From the NCBI GenBank assembly GCA_003175985.1, contig PSRJ01000164.1, positions 1 to 58,187 of the forward strand: 58,187 nucleotides of DNA, read 5' to 3'. Shown here piece after piece: positions 18,291 through 26,329 of the stretch. The stretch is from Terriglobia bacterium (GTDB lineage: Bacteria > Acidobacteriota > Terriglobia > Bryobacterales > Bryobacteraceae). Made by a program: the position numbers and the translations under genes. The notes under the pieces were generated by a model that saw only the letters and a program-made list of their open reading frames with translations, had not been told where the DNA came from and made no database searches. The first letter of the stretch is position 1; the number at the start of each line of letters is the position of its first letter.

Positions 18291-18299
18291 TGATACAAT
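18291..18299 (+). promoter_or_regulatory. Extended -10 box immediately upstream of the VOC gene
   Basis: TGATACAAT fits an extended -10 (TG, one base, TACAAT). Only 7 bases separate it from the ATG at 18307, which predicts a transcript starting at the ATG. No SD sequence is present. Confidence 0.4.
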
Positions 18300-18306
18300 C
18301 CTCCAC

Positions 18307-18681
18307 ATGTTCAAAGGATTGGAGCATACCGCCATCGCTTCGCCCAACCCACAAAAACTGGCGCAATGGTACGTCGACCATCTGGAGTTTCGTATCAACT
18401 TTCAATACCTGGGGAATTACTTCATCAAAGCGCCGAACGGCACGATCATCGAGATTATTCCCTCGGAAGGCGACCGGCCCGAGCAGCAGATGAAATCGCC
18501 GGGAATCCGGCATTTCGCCATCCAGGTGGACGATTTCGATGCTGCCCGCGCGAAGCTACGCGAAATGGGAATTCCGCTCCTGTCCGATCCGATTCAGATG
18601 GGCGGCAACCGCCTCCAGTATTTTACGGACGCCGACGGCAACTTCATTCACCTCATTCACCGCGAGCAGCCGCTGCCTTAA
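18307..18681 (+). CDS. VOC-family (glyoxalase/dioxygenase-like) protein
   Basis: This 124-residue single-chain vicinal-oxygen-chelate protein has two beta-alpha-beta-beta-beta modules. Likely metal ligands are His8 (GLEHTAIAS), the glutamate in GTIIEIIPSEG, the histidine in GIRHFAIQVDDF and the second-module acid or histidine near NFIHLIHRE. The family includes glyoxalase I, fosfomycin resistance enzymes and extradiol dioxygenases; the active-site loops do not settle which. The start lies 7 bases after an extended -10 with no SD sequence. It is a monocistronic unit between the acyl-CoA ligase and a toxin-antitoxin pair. Confidence 0.8.
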   Translation: MFKGLEHTAIASPNPQKLAQWYVDHLEFRINFQYLGNYFIKAPNGTIIEIIPSEGDRPEQQMKSPGIRHFAIQVDDFDAARAKLREMGIPLLSDPIQMGGNRLQYFTDADGNFIHLIHREQPLP

Positions 18682-18769
18682 GCCGGACGGCTTCGCCCCC
18701 GTCGTCGGCCTTGAACCGAAACGGCGAAACGGAGCGCGGTGAAGCATCGTTACGAGGACATGGCCGAGC

Positions 18770-19150
18770 TTACGGATTGTCGTAGGCGACGTGCGCGCGC
18801 AGCCAGGGGACAAGCTCGTCGAAAGTGAACTGGTTTTCTTCGTAGAGCCTAACCAGGAAATCCTGCGTTTCCTGGGCGTCGGCCGTAAGCCGCGCGCCGT
18901 TGATCGCAAGGAAAGTGTAGGTCGCAGCAAAAGCCGTGCGCTTGTTGCCGTCTATGAACGGATGGTTTTGGGACATGCTTTCCCAAAGGGCTGCGGCTTC
19001 CTCGATTAGCTCGCCGTAATAACCGGTCTGCGGCCGGAAAAGGGCGGCCTCGAGCAGACCGGGGTCCCGGACGCCGTGGCTGCCGCCGTAACACTCGATC
19101 TGATCGGCATGCATTGCCAGCACTTCGGCCAGGGTGAGATAGTCCGTCAT
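18770..19150 (-). CDS. doc: Doc-type toxin (Fic fold)
   Basis: This 126-residue protein carries the Doc/Fic core HPFIDGNKR (residues 63-71) with the catalytic histidine and the phosphate-binding NKR. Doc toxins are kinases that phosphorylate EF-Tu and halt translation. The N-terminal helices (YLTLAEVLAMHADQI) and GGSHGVRDPGLLEAAL match the death-on-curing family closely, and the length is normal. Its ATG overlaps the antitoxin stop by ATGA, so toxin is made only after the antitoxin. No inactivating change is seen. Confidence 0.88.
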   Translation of the reverse strand: MTDYLTLAEVLAMHADQIECYGGSHGVRDPGLLEAALFRPQTGYYGELIEEAAALWESMSQNHPFIDGNKRTAFAATYTFLAINGARLTADAQETQDFLVRLYEENQFTFDELVPWLRAHVAYDNP

Positions 19151-19374
19151 TCAGCGAGCTTTTTATACAGAGCGGCGTATTTCTCGTGGCTGGCGAGGTA
19201 AGCGCCCATGACGTTCGCGCGGGGGGGGGCCTTCTTGCGTTTCTCAATCAAGTCCGCGAGGGCCTCTTCCACGAGCACCTGCAGCTGGCGCCCTTCCTTG
19301 TTGGCAAGGCTGCGCACGGCCGAGAGGATCTCGGTATTGACCTGGGTGGCAAATTTCTCGCGTGTGGCGGCCAT
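19147..19374 (-). CDS. Ribbon-helix-helix antitoxin of the Doc module
   Basis: This 75-residue protein has an N-terminal ribbon-helix-helix DNA-binding domain (KFATQVNTEILSAVRSLANKEGRQLQVLVEEALADLI). A flexible, lysine-rich tail follows that should wrap the toxin. The start at 19374 is chosen for AGGAGA 6 bases upstream; an ATG 15 bases further up is in frame but lacks an SD sequence. A perfect 8-4-8 palindrome lies just upstream and is the obvious autorepression site. The usual Doc partner Phd has a different (YefM-like) fold; pairing Doc with an RHH protein is known but less common. Confidence 0.8.
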   Translation of the reverse strand: MAATREKFATQVNTEILSAVRSLANKEGRQLQVLVEEALADLIEKRKKAPPRANVMGAYLASHEKYAALYKKLAE

Positions 19375-19402
19375 GGCTCTTCTCCTCATACAATTTTCAG
19401 GT

Positions 19403-19422
19403 TATCATGATGTTTCATGATA
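19403..19422. promoter_or_regulatory. Perfect palindromic operator of the doc toxin-antitoxin operon
   Basis: TATCATGA, TGTT, TCATGATA is a perfect 8-base inverted repeat with a 4-base spacer. It lies 29 bases upstream of the antitoxin start. Its position and symmetry fit binding by ribbon-helix-helix dimers; the promoter probably overlaps it. Confidence 0.7.
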
Positions 19423-19570
19423 CGTCAGGAGATCGCGCCGCGGCGGGCACATTGACCGGAGGAAACTTCCGTTAAACACCTCCCCGCTACCCCCCAAACT
19501 GGTCATTGATCGCGCCAAACAGCTTTGTCATCATTTTTCCGGCGCTCGAGGCATGTAAAATGGGGGGCAA

Positions 19571-21943
19571 GTGCGTTCGATTACAAAAGTTTTAGTGGTT
19601 GGTTCCGTGGCCGCTTACGGTGCAGCGCTGGCTCAGACGCCGCCTGCCGGCGCCGCGGCGCAGCGCGCAGTTCTCGATCGCTACTGCGTCACCTGCCATA
19701 ACGATAAACTCAAAACCGCGAACTTTTCCCTGCAAGCGACAGATCTGAATACTGTTGGCGATAAGCCGGAGACGTGGGAAAAGGTTGTGCGGAAGCTGCG
19801 CGCGGGCGTGATGCCTCCGCCTGGTGTGCGGCGCCCTCCCTTGGCCGAGTACGAAGGGCTTCGTGATTGGCTGGAAGCCGAAATCGATCGCAAAGTGGCG
19901 GGCCACTCTAATCCCGGCTCCGTCATCCTCCATCGCCTCAACCGGACCGAATACGCCAATGTGATTCGAGATCTTCTCGATCTCGAGATCGACCCCACAA
20001 CCCTTCTTCCGCCCGACGATTCGGCCCGCGGGTTCGACAACATCGCAGGTTCCCTGACGATCTCCCCCACTCTGCTCGAAGCCTACATGACCGCGGCCAC
20101 CAGGGTTGCGCGCATGGCTGTCGGCTACTGGAAAACGCCGACCGAGTCCGCCTATATCGCCGCCGGCGACACCTCGCAGAATCAGCACATCGAGGGTCTG
20201 CCGCTGGGCACGCGCGGCGGAATGCTGGTGCGCCACAGCTTCCCCGCCGATGGCGAATACAAATTCTCGATCCAGAATTTCGGGCTCGGTAAGTATGTTC
20301 CCGGTGAACAACTCGAACTCCTTATCGATGGCGAACGCGCCCACCTGTTCGACTACGTTGGCGTTGGCCTGACCCAAGGCATGCAGGGGGAGTCCGACGG
20401 TTCGTTGGACCTGACGATCCCGGTGAAGGCCGGCACGCACATGGTGGGAGCCACCTTCCTCGCTACCAATTACCGGCCGAGCCTCGATCTCATCCGGCAA
20501 TACGAAAGAAAGTCGCTCGAGAATAACAGCATCCCGCAGTTGCAATATTATCCGGCCATCGGTCTCTTGCGGATTCAGGGGCCCTTCAGCGCGGTTCGTC
20601 CCGAGGATTCCCGCAGCATCCGCAAAGTCTTCGTCTGCCGCCCCGCCGGCTCCGCCCAGGAAGAGCCGTGCGCCAAGGATATCCTTTCAACCCTTTCGCG
20701 GCGCGCCTACCGCCGGCCCGCAACTCCCGCCGATCTCGAAAGGTTGATCACGTTTTATCGCGAAGGCCGCCGCGAGGGTTCTTTTGAAGATGGCATCGAA
20801 CTGGCGCTCCGCAGATTGCTGGCCAGCCCGCAATTCCTGGTGCGCACCGAAAAGGAACCCGCCAACGCGGTCGTCGGCCAGCCCTACCGCATTACCGACT
20901 CCGAACTGGCTTCCCGCCTGTCCTTCTTTTTGTGGAGCAGCATTCCCGACGACGAGCTGGTCAATCTCGCCAGCCAGGGAAAGCTGCACAACCCTGCGGT
21001 GCTCGAGCAACAGGTGCGGCGCATGCTTCTCGATTCGCGCTCGCAGGCGCTGGTCGAAAACTTTGCCGATCAATTACTGTATCTGAGAAATCTGCCGGCC
21101 ACCTCGCCCGATGGCGTCTTCTACCCCAACTGGGATGACGAGCTGCGTAAGAGCTTCCGGCGTGAGACGGAACTGCTGTTTGAAAGCATCATGCGCGAGG
21201 ATCGCGACGTTGTTGATCTGCTGACTGCCGACTACACCTTTCTGAATGAGCGCCTCGCCCAGCATTACGGCATTCCCAACATTTATGGCTCCCGGTTTCG
21301 CCGTGTCTCTCTCGGACCCGAACTGGCCTACCGGCGCGGTTTGTTGGGACAGGGGAGCTTCCTTTCGGTTACCTGGGTGCAGAATTTCCGGACTTCACCC
21401 GTGAAGCGCGGAGTGTGGGTGCTCGAGAATATTCTGGGCACGCCGCCTCCGGAACCCCCGCCCAATGTTCCGCCCCTGGAAGATACTAAGGGCGGCGCGG
21501 ACAAGATCCTTACCTTGCGCGAGCAGATGACGATGCACCGCAAGAATGAGCCTTGCGCAAGCTGTCATAAACTGATGGACCCGATCGGTTTCGCCCTTGA
21601 AAACTTCGATGCGGATGCCAAATGGCGAACCAAACAGGGAGGCGATGGCGGCGTCCCCATCGATGCCTCCTCCGAGCTGTGGGATGGAACCAAGGTTAAC
21701 GGCCCCGTCGAATTGCGGCAGGCGATTCTGCGGTACTCGCCCCAATTCGTGCGGATGGTTACCGAAAAGATGATGACTTACGCCCTGGGCCGTGGTGTGG
21801 AATACTACGATATGCCGGTGATCCGCTCGATCGTGCACGATGCGGAAAAGAATAGTTATAAGTTCTCATCGCTCCTCATGGGCATAATCAGGAGCGCGCC
21901 GTTTCAGATGAGGACGAAGGTGGAAGAGAATGCCGCTCCCTGA
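19571..21943 (+). CDS. DUF1592-type planctomycete cytochrome c protein
   Basis: This 790-residue exported protein has a signal peptide ending at ALAQT. An N-terminal cytochrome c haem motif CVTCH (39-43) is followed, in order, by DUF1587 (LNRTEYANVIRDLLDLE), a carbohydrate-binding-like beta region (GEYKFSIQNFGLGKYVPGEQ), DUF1595 (LSRRAYRRPATPADLERL), DUF1592 (LASRLSFFLWSSIPDDEL), DUF1588 (TSPVKRGVWVLENILGTPPPEPP) with a second haem-like CASCH near 660, and DUF1585 at the end. This architecture always travels with DUF1552 proteins in Planctomycetes, Verrucomicrobia and Acidobacteria; the biochemical role is unknown, with periplasmic redox linked to polymer use proposed. A GTG start is used. 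It heads a five-gene operon. Confidence 0.88.
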   Translation: MRSITKVLVVGSVAAYGAALAQTPPAGAAAQRAVLDRYCVTCHNDKLKTANFSLQATDLNTVGDKPETWEKVVRKLRAGVMPPPGVRRPPLAEYEGLRDWLEAEIDRKVAGHSNPGSVILHRLNRTEYANVIRDLLDLEIDPTTLLPPDDSARGFDNIAGSLTISPTLLEAYMTAATRVARMAVGYWKTPTESAYIAAGDTSQNQHIEGLPLGTRGGMLVRHSFPADGEYKFSIQNFGLGKYVPGEQLELLIDGERAHLFDYVGVGLTQGMQGESDGSLDLTIPVKAGTHMVGATFLATNYRPSLDLIRQYERKSLENNSIPQLQYYPAIGLLRIQGPFSAVRPEDSRSIRKVFVCRPAGSAQEEPCAKDILSTLSRRAYRRPATPADLERLITFYREGRREGSFEDGIELALRRLLASPQFLVRTEKEPANAVVGQPYRITDSELASRLSFFLWSSIPDDELVNLASQGKLHNPAVLEQQVRRMLLDSRSQALVENFADQLLYLRNLPATSPDGVFYPNWDDELRKSFRRETELLFESIMREDRDVVDLLTADYTFLNERLAQHYGIPNIYGSRFRRVSLGPELAYRRGLLGQGSFLSVTWVQNFRTSPVKRGVWVLENILGTPPPEPPPNVPPLEDTKGGADKILTLREQMTMHRKNEPCASCHKLMDPIGFALENFDADAKWRTKQGGDGGVPIDASSELWDGTKVNGPVELRQAILRYSPQFVRMVTEKMMTYALGRGVEYYDMPVIRSIVHDAEKNSYKFSSLLMGIIRSAPFQMRTKVEENAAP

Positions 21944-21984
21944 GGACCGCGGCTGAGCGCTATTATTTCCTGGAGGGCCGGATA

Positions 21985-23319
21985 ATGTTTATCACGAAAA
22001 AACACATTCCTCGCCGGACGTTCCTGCGCGGTGTTGGCGTAACCCTGGCTTTGCCGTTGCTGGATTCGATGGTGCCGGCACAGACGCCTCTGCGCAAAAC
22101 CGCCGCCAGTCCCGTGAGGCGTTTCGTCGGCATCTGGCACCCGCACGGCGCCGCGCCGGGGTACTGGAGCCCGCTGCAGGAGGGCGCCAACTTCGATTTC
22201 TCGTTTATTACGAAACCGCTGGAGCCGTTTCGCGACCGCGTGGTGCTGATCACCGGCCTGGATATCCCGGACGCGATGGCCACCACCGAAGAACCGGGCG
22301 GCGACCATGCGCGCGGCGCGGTCCTTCTCTCGGGCGCCCGGCCCCGCAGAAATGCGGTGAGTCCGTACCTGGGCGTGACTGTCGATCAATTGATCGCCGA
22401 GAAATACGGCCGCGACACGATCCTCTCCTCTATTCAGCTCGGCGTCGAGGACATCGGGAATTTCGGCAATTGCAACTGGGGCTATAGCTGCGCGTACACC
22501 AACTCCATTTCGTGGAGTTCTCCGACGCAGCCGCTTCCGACCGAAGTCAACCCGCGTGTTGCCTTCGAACGCCTGTTCGGCGATGGCGCGAGCCCTGAGG
22601 AGCGGCTTTCCGGCCGCAAGCAAAACGCCAGCATTCTCGATTCGGTGACTTACGAGATCGCCTCCTTCAAGAAGGACCTCGGCTCTGGCGATCGCAACCG
22701 GCTCGAGACTTACCTGGAAAACATTCGCGAGCTGGAACGGCGCATCAAGATCGCCATGAATAAGACGGTGAGCGAGCCCTCCGGAGAGATCCCGTTCGGC
22801 CTGCCGGAAAGCAAGCACGTGCACTTCCGCCTCATGTATGACCTCATGGCGCTGGCCTTCGAAGGAGACATCACGCGTTCGGCCACCTTCATGCTCGGCC
22901 GCGATCTTTCCGGCACCAGTTTCCCGGAATCCGGCTACAACGGCGGCTGGCACGGCACATCGCATCATGGCGATAAGCCGGACAACATCGCCAACTACGC
23001 CAAGATGAACCGTTACCACGTGCAGAACCTGGCATACTTCGTAGACAAACTGAAGAAGATCCCGGATGGCGACGGGACAGTTCTCGATCACGTGCTGATT
23101 TATAAGGGAAGCAACATGGGGAATTCGCATCGGCACGCGCATGAGAAAGTGCCGGTGATCCTCGTGGGCGGTATAGACGGCACATTCAAGGGAAATCGCC
23201 ACATCGTGTTCCCCGACAACAAGGAAAGGACCTCGAACATGCTGTTGAGCGTCCTTCACAAGTTCGGGATTGAGCGGGAGAGTTTCGGATCGAGCACCGG
23301 ACCTCTGGCGTTAGCTTGA
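21985..23319 (+). CDS. Tat-exported DUF1552 protein
   Basis: This 444-residue protein has a twin-arginine leader (HIPRRTFLRGVGVTLALPLLDSM). The DUF1552 body follows, starting with RRFVGIWHPHGAAPGYWSP and containing GDHARGAVLLSGARP, NFGNCNWGYSCAYTNSISW, and the C-terminal HGTSHHGD and NMGNSHRHAHEKVPVILVGG. The fold is sulfatase/DUF1501-like by general appearance, with many histidines that could bind metal. GGAGG stands 9 bases before the ATG. The invariant pairing with the DUF1592 protein suggests that the two form one export-dependent oxidative or hydrolytic system. Confidence 0.87.
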   Translation: MFITKKHIPRRTFLRGVGVTLALPLLDSMVPAQTPLRKTAASPVRRFVGIWHPHGAAPGYWSPLQEGANFDFSFITKPLEPFRDRVVLITGLDIPDAMATTEEPGGDHARGAVLLSGARPRRNAVSPYLGVTVDQLIAEKYGRDTILSSIQLGVEDIGNFGNCNWGYSCAYTNSISWSSPTQPLPTEVNPRVAFERLFGDGASPEERLSGRKQNASILDSVTYEIASFKKDLGSGDRNRLETYLENIRELERRIKIAMNKTVSEPSGEIPFGLPESKHVHFRLMYDLMALAFEGDITRSATFMLGRDLSGTSFPESGYNGGWHGTSHHGDKPDNIANYAKMNRYHVQNLAYFVDKLKKIPDGDGTVLDHVLIYKGSNMGNSHRHAHEKVPVILVGGIDGTFKGNRHIVFPDNKERTSNMLLSVLHKFGIERESFGSSTGPLALA

Positions 23320-23322
23320 GAC

Positions 23323-23871
23323 ATGTCGCGAGCCGTAATTTTTGCGATAACCATCGCCTTACCGTTAAGCGCGCAAATCGGGAGAAGACCGGCGCGCCCG
23401 CAAGTTACCCGGCCGGATGGTCCGGTGTGGCAGGTGATCCGCAAGAACTGCACTGCCTGCCACGGTATTGACGACTACGCCTTCTTCGCCCTCGACCGCG
23501 TGGGCTGGCAGAAACTGATCGAAGCGAAACATAAGGCAAGCGGCGGAGCCGATCTCGCGGACGCCGACCGGAACGTTCTCCTCGATTGGCTGGTGGAAAG
23601 GTTCGGGCCGCAGACCAAACCATTTCCGCGAACTTATGTTCCTCCCGAGATCACCACGTTCTTTTCCGATCCCGAAGCCAAGCGGCTGCTCGACCGGGCC
23701 TGCACGAAATGTCACGGGCTCGATCGTATAGAGAAATCACGATATCCCGAAGAGCACTGGCGGGTGCTCGCCGTAGACATGCGGGAGCGCGGCGCGCAGC
23801 TTTCGGACGAAGAATTGGAGCGCCTGGTCGAGTGGCTGGGCCGTGTGTGGGGGACCAACCAGGACAAATGA
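23323..23871 (+). CDS. Exported dihaem c protein
   Basis: This 182-residue periplasmic protein has a signal peptide (AVIFAITIALPLSAQ) and two haem c motifs in a repeated arrangement: CTACHG (43-48) and CTKCHG (127-132). Each is followed by a helix with WxxLI or WRVLAVDM. No obvious methionine ligand follows the first motif. It begins 3 bases after the DUF1552 stop and shares ATGA with the next gene. Position in the DUF1592/DUF1552 operon implies that it passes electrons for that pair. Confidence 0.78.
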   Translation: MSRAVIFAITIALPLSAQIGRRPARPQVTRPDGPVWQVIRKNCTACHGIDDYAFFALDRVGWQKLIEAKHKASGGADLADADRNVLLDWLVERFGPQTKPFPRTYVPPEITTFFSDPEAKRLLDRACTKCHGLDRIEKSRYPEEHWRVLAVDMRERGAQLSDEELERLVEWLGRVWGTNQDK

Positions 23872-24572
23872 GCGTAGCATCCGCTTCAGCTTGCCTCGTG
23901 CTCGCGGCCGCGCTGGCCTGCGCGCAAACGCCCGCGGGCGCGCCCGTGAATTTCACTGCAACAGTCGATCTTGCCGGGGGCGCGCACGATTCGATCCGAA
24001 TCAACATCCTTCGCTGGTCGACCGATGCCGACCGCGACCAATTGATCGGGGCGTGGAATCTGACGGCCGCGCCCACGCCCGCCGGACGCGGGCGCCCCGC
24101 CATCGATGAGAACGATCCCGCCCTGGCAGATGTGAACCCGGCCGCCGGCCGTGGCGGAAGAGGGGGACGCGGTGGGCGTGGCGGCCGCGGCGGGGAAGCG
24201 GCGGAAGCCCCCAAGCCCACGCCGGAGCGCTCCTTGAAGGCGGCCCTGGAACGAGCCATGACGGTGGGCTATGTGTGGACTTCCGAAGTCACAGGGTATG
24301 CCGTGCGCTACGCCGCGCGCTCGGCACAGCCGGATGGCGGAGAGCGTATTGTACTCGTCACCGAACGGCCATTTGCCGCGGGAACTCCAGCCGCCAACGC
24401 TTCACCATATGAGTTCACCCTGATCGAGCTGCACCTGAATTCCAAGGGAGAAGGCGAAGGCAAGACCTCGGCTACTGGCAAAATTGCCGCCGACGCCGCG
24501 GCAAAGTCTCTCGGTCTCGAGAATTATGCCGCTGCTCCTGTGGTCTTAAAAAGCGTGAAACGGAGTAAATGA
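23868..24572 (+). CDS. Secreted protein with Gly-Arg-rich linker
   Basis: This 234-residue protein has a signal peptide (ACLVLAAALACAQ). A small beta domain with FTATVDLAGGAHDSIRINI is followed by a linker of repeated GGR units (about 96-110), then a second domain containing YVWTSEVTGYAVRYA and RIVLVTERPFAAG. I do not recognise a family with a known function. Similar proteins with RG-rich spacers appear in acidobacterial secreted operons. The ATG overlaps the upstream TGA, and its own TGA overlaps the ankyrin start, so it is in the middle of a tightly coupled operon. Confidence 0.7.
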   Translation: MSVASASACLVLAAALACAQTPAGAPVNFTATVDLAGGAHDSIRINILRWSTDADRDQLIGAWNLTAAPTPAGRGRPAIDENDPALADVNPAAGRGGRGGRGGRGGRGGEAAEAPKPTPERSLKAALERAMTVGYVWTSEVTGYAVRYAARSAQPDGGERIVLVTERPFAAGTPAANASPYEFTLIELHLNSKGEGEGKTSATGKIAADAAAKSLGLENYAAAPVVLKSVKRSK

Positions 24573-26275
24573 CCGTGCGATATCTATTCGGTTGTGGTGT
24601 TGCCGTTTTGCTGGCAGCGGCAGGCCTGCTCGGTGCGCCCGGCAGCGATCTGGCTGATGCCGCGATGAGGGGAAACAAGGCGGCCGTACGCTCCTTGCTC
24701 GCGCAGAAGGCCAACGTCAACGTGCCGCAGATCGATGGCAGTACCGCGCTGCACTGGGCCGTGCGTGCGGACGACCTGGAAACGGTGGAACTGCTGCTCC
24801 GCGCCGGTGCTAACGTTACGGTGGCAAACCGCGAAGGAACCACCCCGCTGCTCCTCGCCGCCGTCAACGGCAACGCCGCGATGTTGGAAACGTTGCTTAA
24901 GGCCGGAGCTAATCCCAATTCCCCGCTGACGAAAACCGGAGATACGGCCCTCATGATGGCGGCGCGCACGGGAAAGACCGACGCCCTCAAAGTGCTCCTC
25001 GATCACGGCGCGCAGGTCAACGCGAAAGAATCCTGGGGCGATACGACGGCCTTGATGTGGGCCGTGGCCGAGCGCCATCCCGAAGCGGCGAAAATTCTGG
25101 TCGAGCATGGAGCGGACGTCAATGCCCGTTCCAAATTCGTGCCCTCCACAACCGGCCGCGGTTTTGAAGGAACGACCCCGGCGGCCGGCAAACCCGGGCA
25201 AGCCGCCGAGGAGTTTTCCAGCGGTTTGTTGACGCCGTTGATGTTTGCCGCCCGGGAAGGCGATCTGGAATCGGCGCGCATCCTGGTTGCCGCGGGAGCG
25301 GACGTCAATGCCACCGATGGCGACGGGAAAGACGCGCTCGGCCTGGCTATTTTCAATGGCGCCTACGATGTGGCTTCGCTCCTCATCGACAATCACTCCA
25401 ACGTCAATCAGGCGGACGCGCAAAGATTTACGCCCCTCTTCTGGGCGGTGGATCGCCGCAACATGGAAACCGCACCGAACTTTCCCTGGATGGTCACCAC
25501 CGATCCTCTCCCCCTCATCCGCAAACTCCTGGATGCCGGAGCGAACCCGAATGCTCTGATCAATAACACCCCCAGGGCCCGTATGCGCGAAGGATCGCCG
25601 CGAATCGTGTACGCCACGGCCCTGATGCGCGCCGCCTTCTCCGGCGATCTGGAACTGGTGAAGCTCCTGCTTTCCCGCGGCGCCGATCCGCACATCCAGT
25701 CCAAGGACCGCGAAACCACACTCATGGCGGCCTGCGGGACCGGCTTCATCAATGGCTACAACAAGGGAAGGTCTCCCGCGGAACGGCTGGAAGTCATCAA
25801 ACTGCTGGTTCAGATCGGAGAAGACGTGAACGCGGCCGACAATTACGGGATCACGCCCCTGATGGTGGCCGCGAACATGGGCGAGGTGCCGATCATTCAG
25901 TACCTGATCGATCAGGGCGCGGATTTAGGAGCTTATGACCTGGGCAAGAAGAACGATGGTTCCTTTGGCGCCAGTGTGGAGCCGTTGATGCCCGTCGATT
26001 ATGCGATCGGCGTGGGGACCTTCGTCCCGAACAATGCCGTCATCATGCACGAGGATGCCGTGAAACTGATGAGCCGCGTCATGCAGGAGCGGGGCATCAA
26101 GCACACCACCTCGGAATGCACCTTGCGTGGCTTCACCTGTTCCAGCGCCAACGTCGACCCGAAGACCGCCACTCCCGCCGAAATCGCCAAGATCCGAAAG
26201 ATCCAAACCGGCAATCAGGTGGATGGCATCACCGGCGGCCTGGCGGTGAAAGAGGCGGAGAAGAGCCCGAAGTAA
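24569..26275 (+). CDS. Exported ankyrin-repeat protein
   Basis: This 568-residue protein has a signal peptide (FGCGVAVLLAAAGLLGAPG) followed by about ten ankyrin repeats. Recognisable units begin DGSTALHWAVRADDLETVELLL, GTTPLLLAAVNGNAAMLETLL, GDTALMMAARTGKTDALKVLL, LTPLMFAAREGDLESARIL and NYGITPLMVAANMGEVPIIQYL. Between repeats 5 and 6 lies a non-repeat insert (about 190-220). The C-terminal 90 residues have cysteines (ECTLRGFTC) and no repeat. Ankyrin proteins bind other proteins; as the last gene of the DUF1592/DUF1552 operon it may be a periplasmic scaffold. Hairpins follow its stop. Confidence 0.88.
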   Translation: MTVRYLFGCGVAVLLAAAGLLGAPGSDLADAAMRGNKAAVRSLLAQKANVNVPQIDGSTALHWAVRADDLETVELLLRAGANVTVANREGTTPLLLAAVNGNAAMLETLLKAGANPNSPLTKTGDTALMMAARTGKTDALKVLLDHGAQVNAKESWGDTTALMWAVAERHPEAAKILVEHGADVNARSKFVPSTTGRGFEGTTPAAGKPGQAAEEFSSGLLTPLMFAAREGDLESARILVAAGADVNATDGDGKDALGLAIFNGAYDVASLLIDNHSNVNQADAQRFTPLFWAVDRRNMETAPNFPWMVTTDPLPLIRKLLDAGANPNALINNTPRARMREGSPRIVYATALMRAAFSGDLELVKLLLSRGADPHIQSKDRETTLMAACGTGFINGYNKGRSPAERLEVIKLLVQIGEDVNAADNYGITPLMVAANMGEVPIIQYLIDQGADLGAYDLGKKNDGSFGASVEPLMPVDYAIGVGTFVPNNAVIMHEDAVKLMSRVMQERGIKHTTSECTLRGFTCSSANVDPKTATPAEIAKIRKIQTGNQVDGITGGLAVKEAEKSPK

Positions 26276-26319
26276 GGGCGGCACGCCCTTCGGTCCCGCT
26301 GCGCAGGGCCATGCCCTGC
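26274..26319. terminator. Two hairpins between convergent genes (possible bidirectional terminator)
   Basis: AAGGGCG-GCA-CGCCCTT (26274-26290) and GCAGGGC-CAT-GCCCTGC (26303-26319) are perfect stems between the ankyrin and radical SAM genes. Neither is followed by a clear U-run, so the terminator role is moderate inference. Confidence 0.5.
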
Positions 26320-26329
26320 TTCACGAACG

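Noticed and set aside
24130-24200. GGC-rich tandem sequence considered as a repeat array
   Set aside because: It encodes the Gly-Arg linker of the secreted protein in frame and is a coding low-complexity tract, not a separate repeat element.
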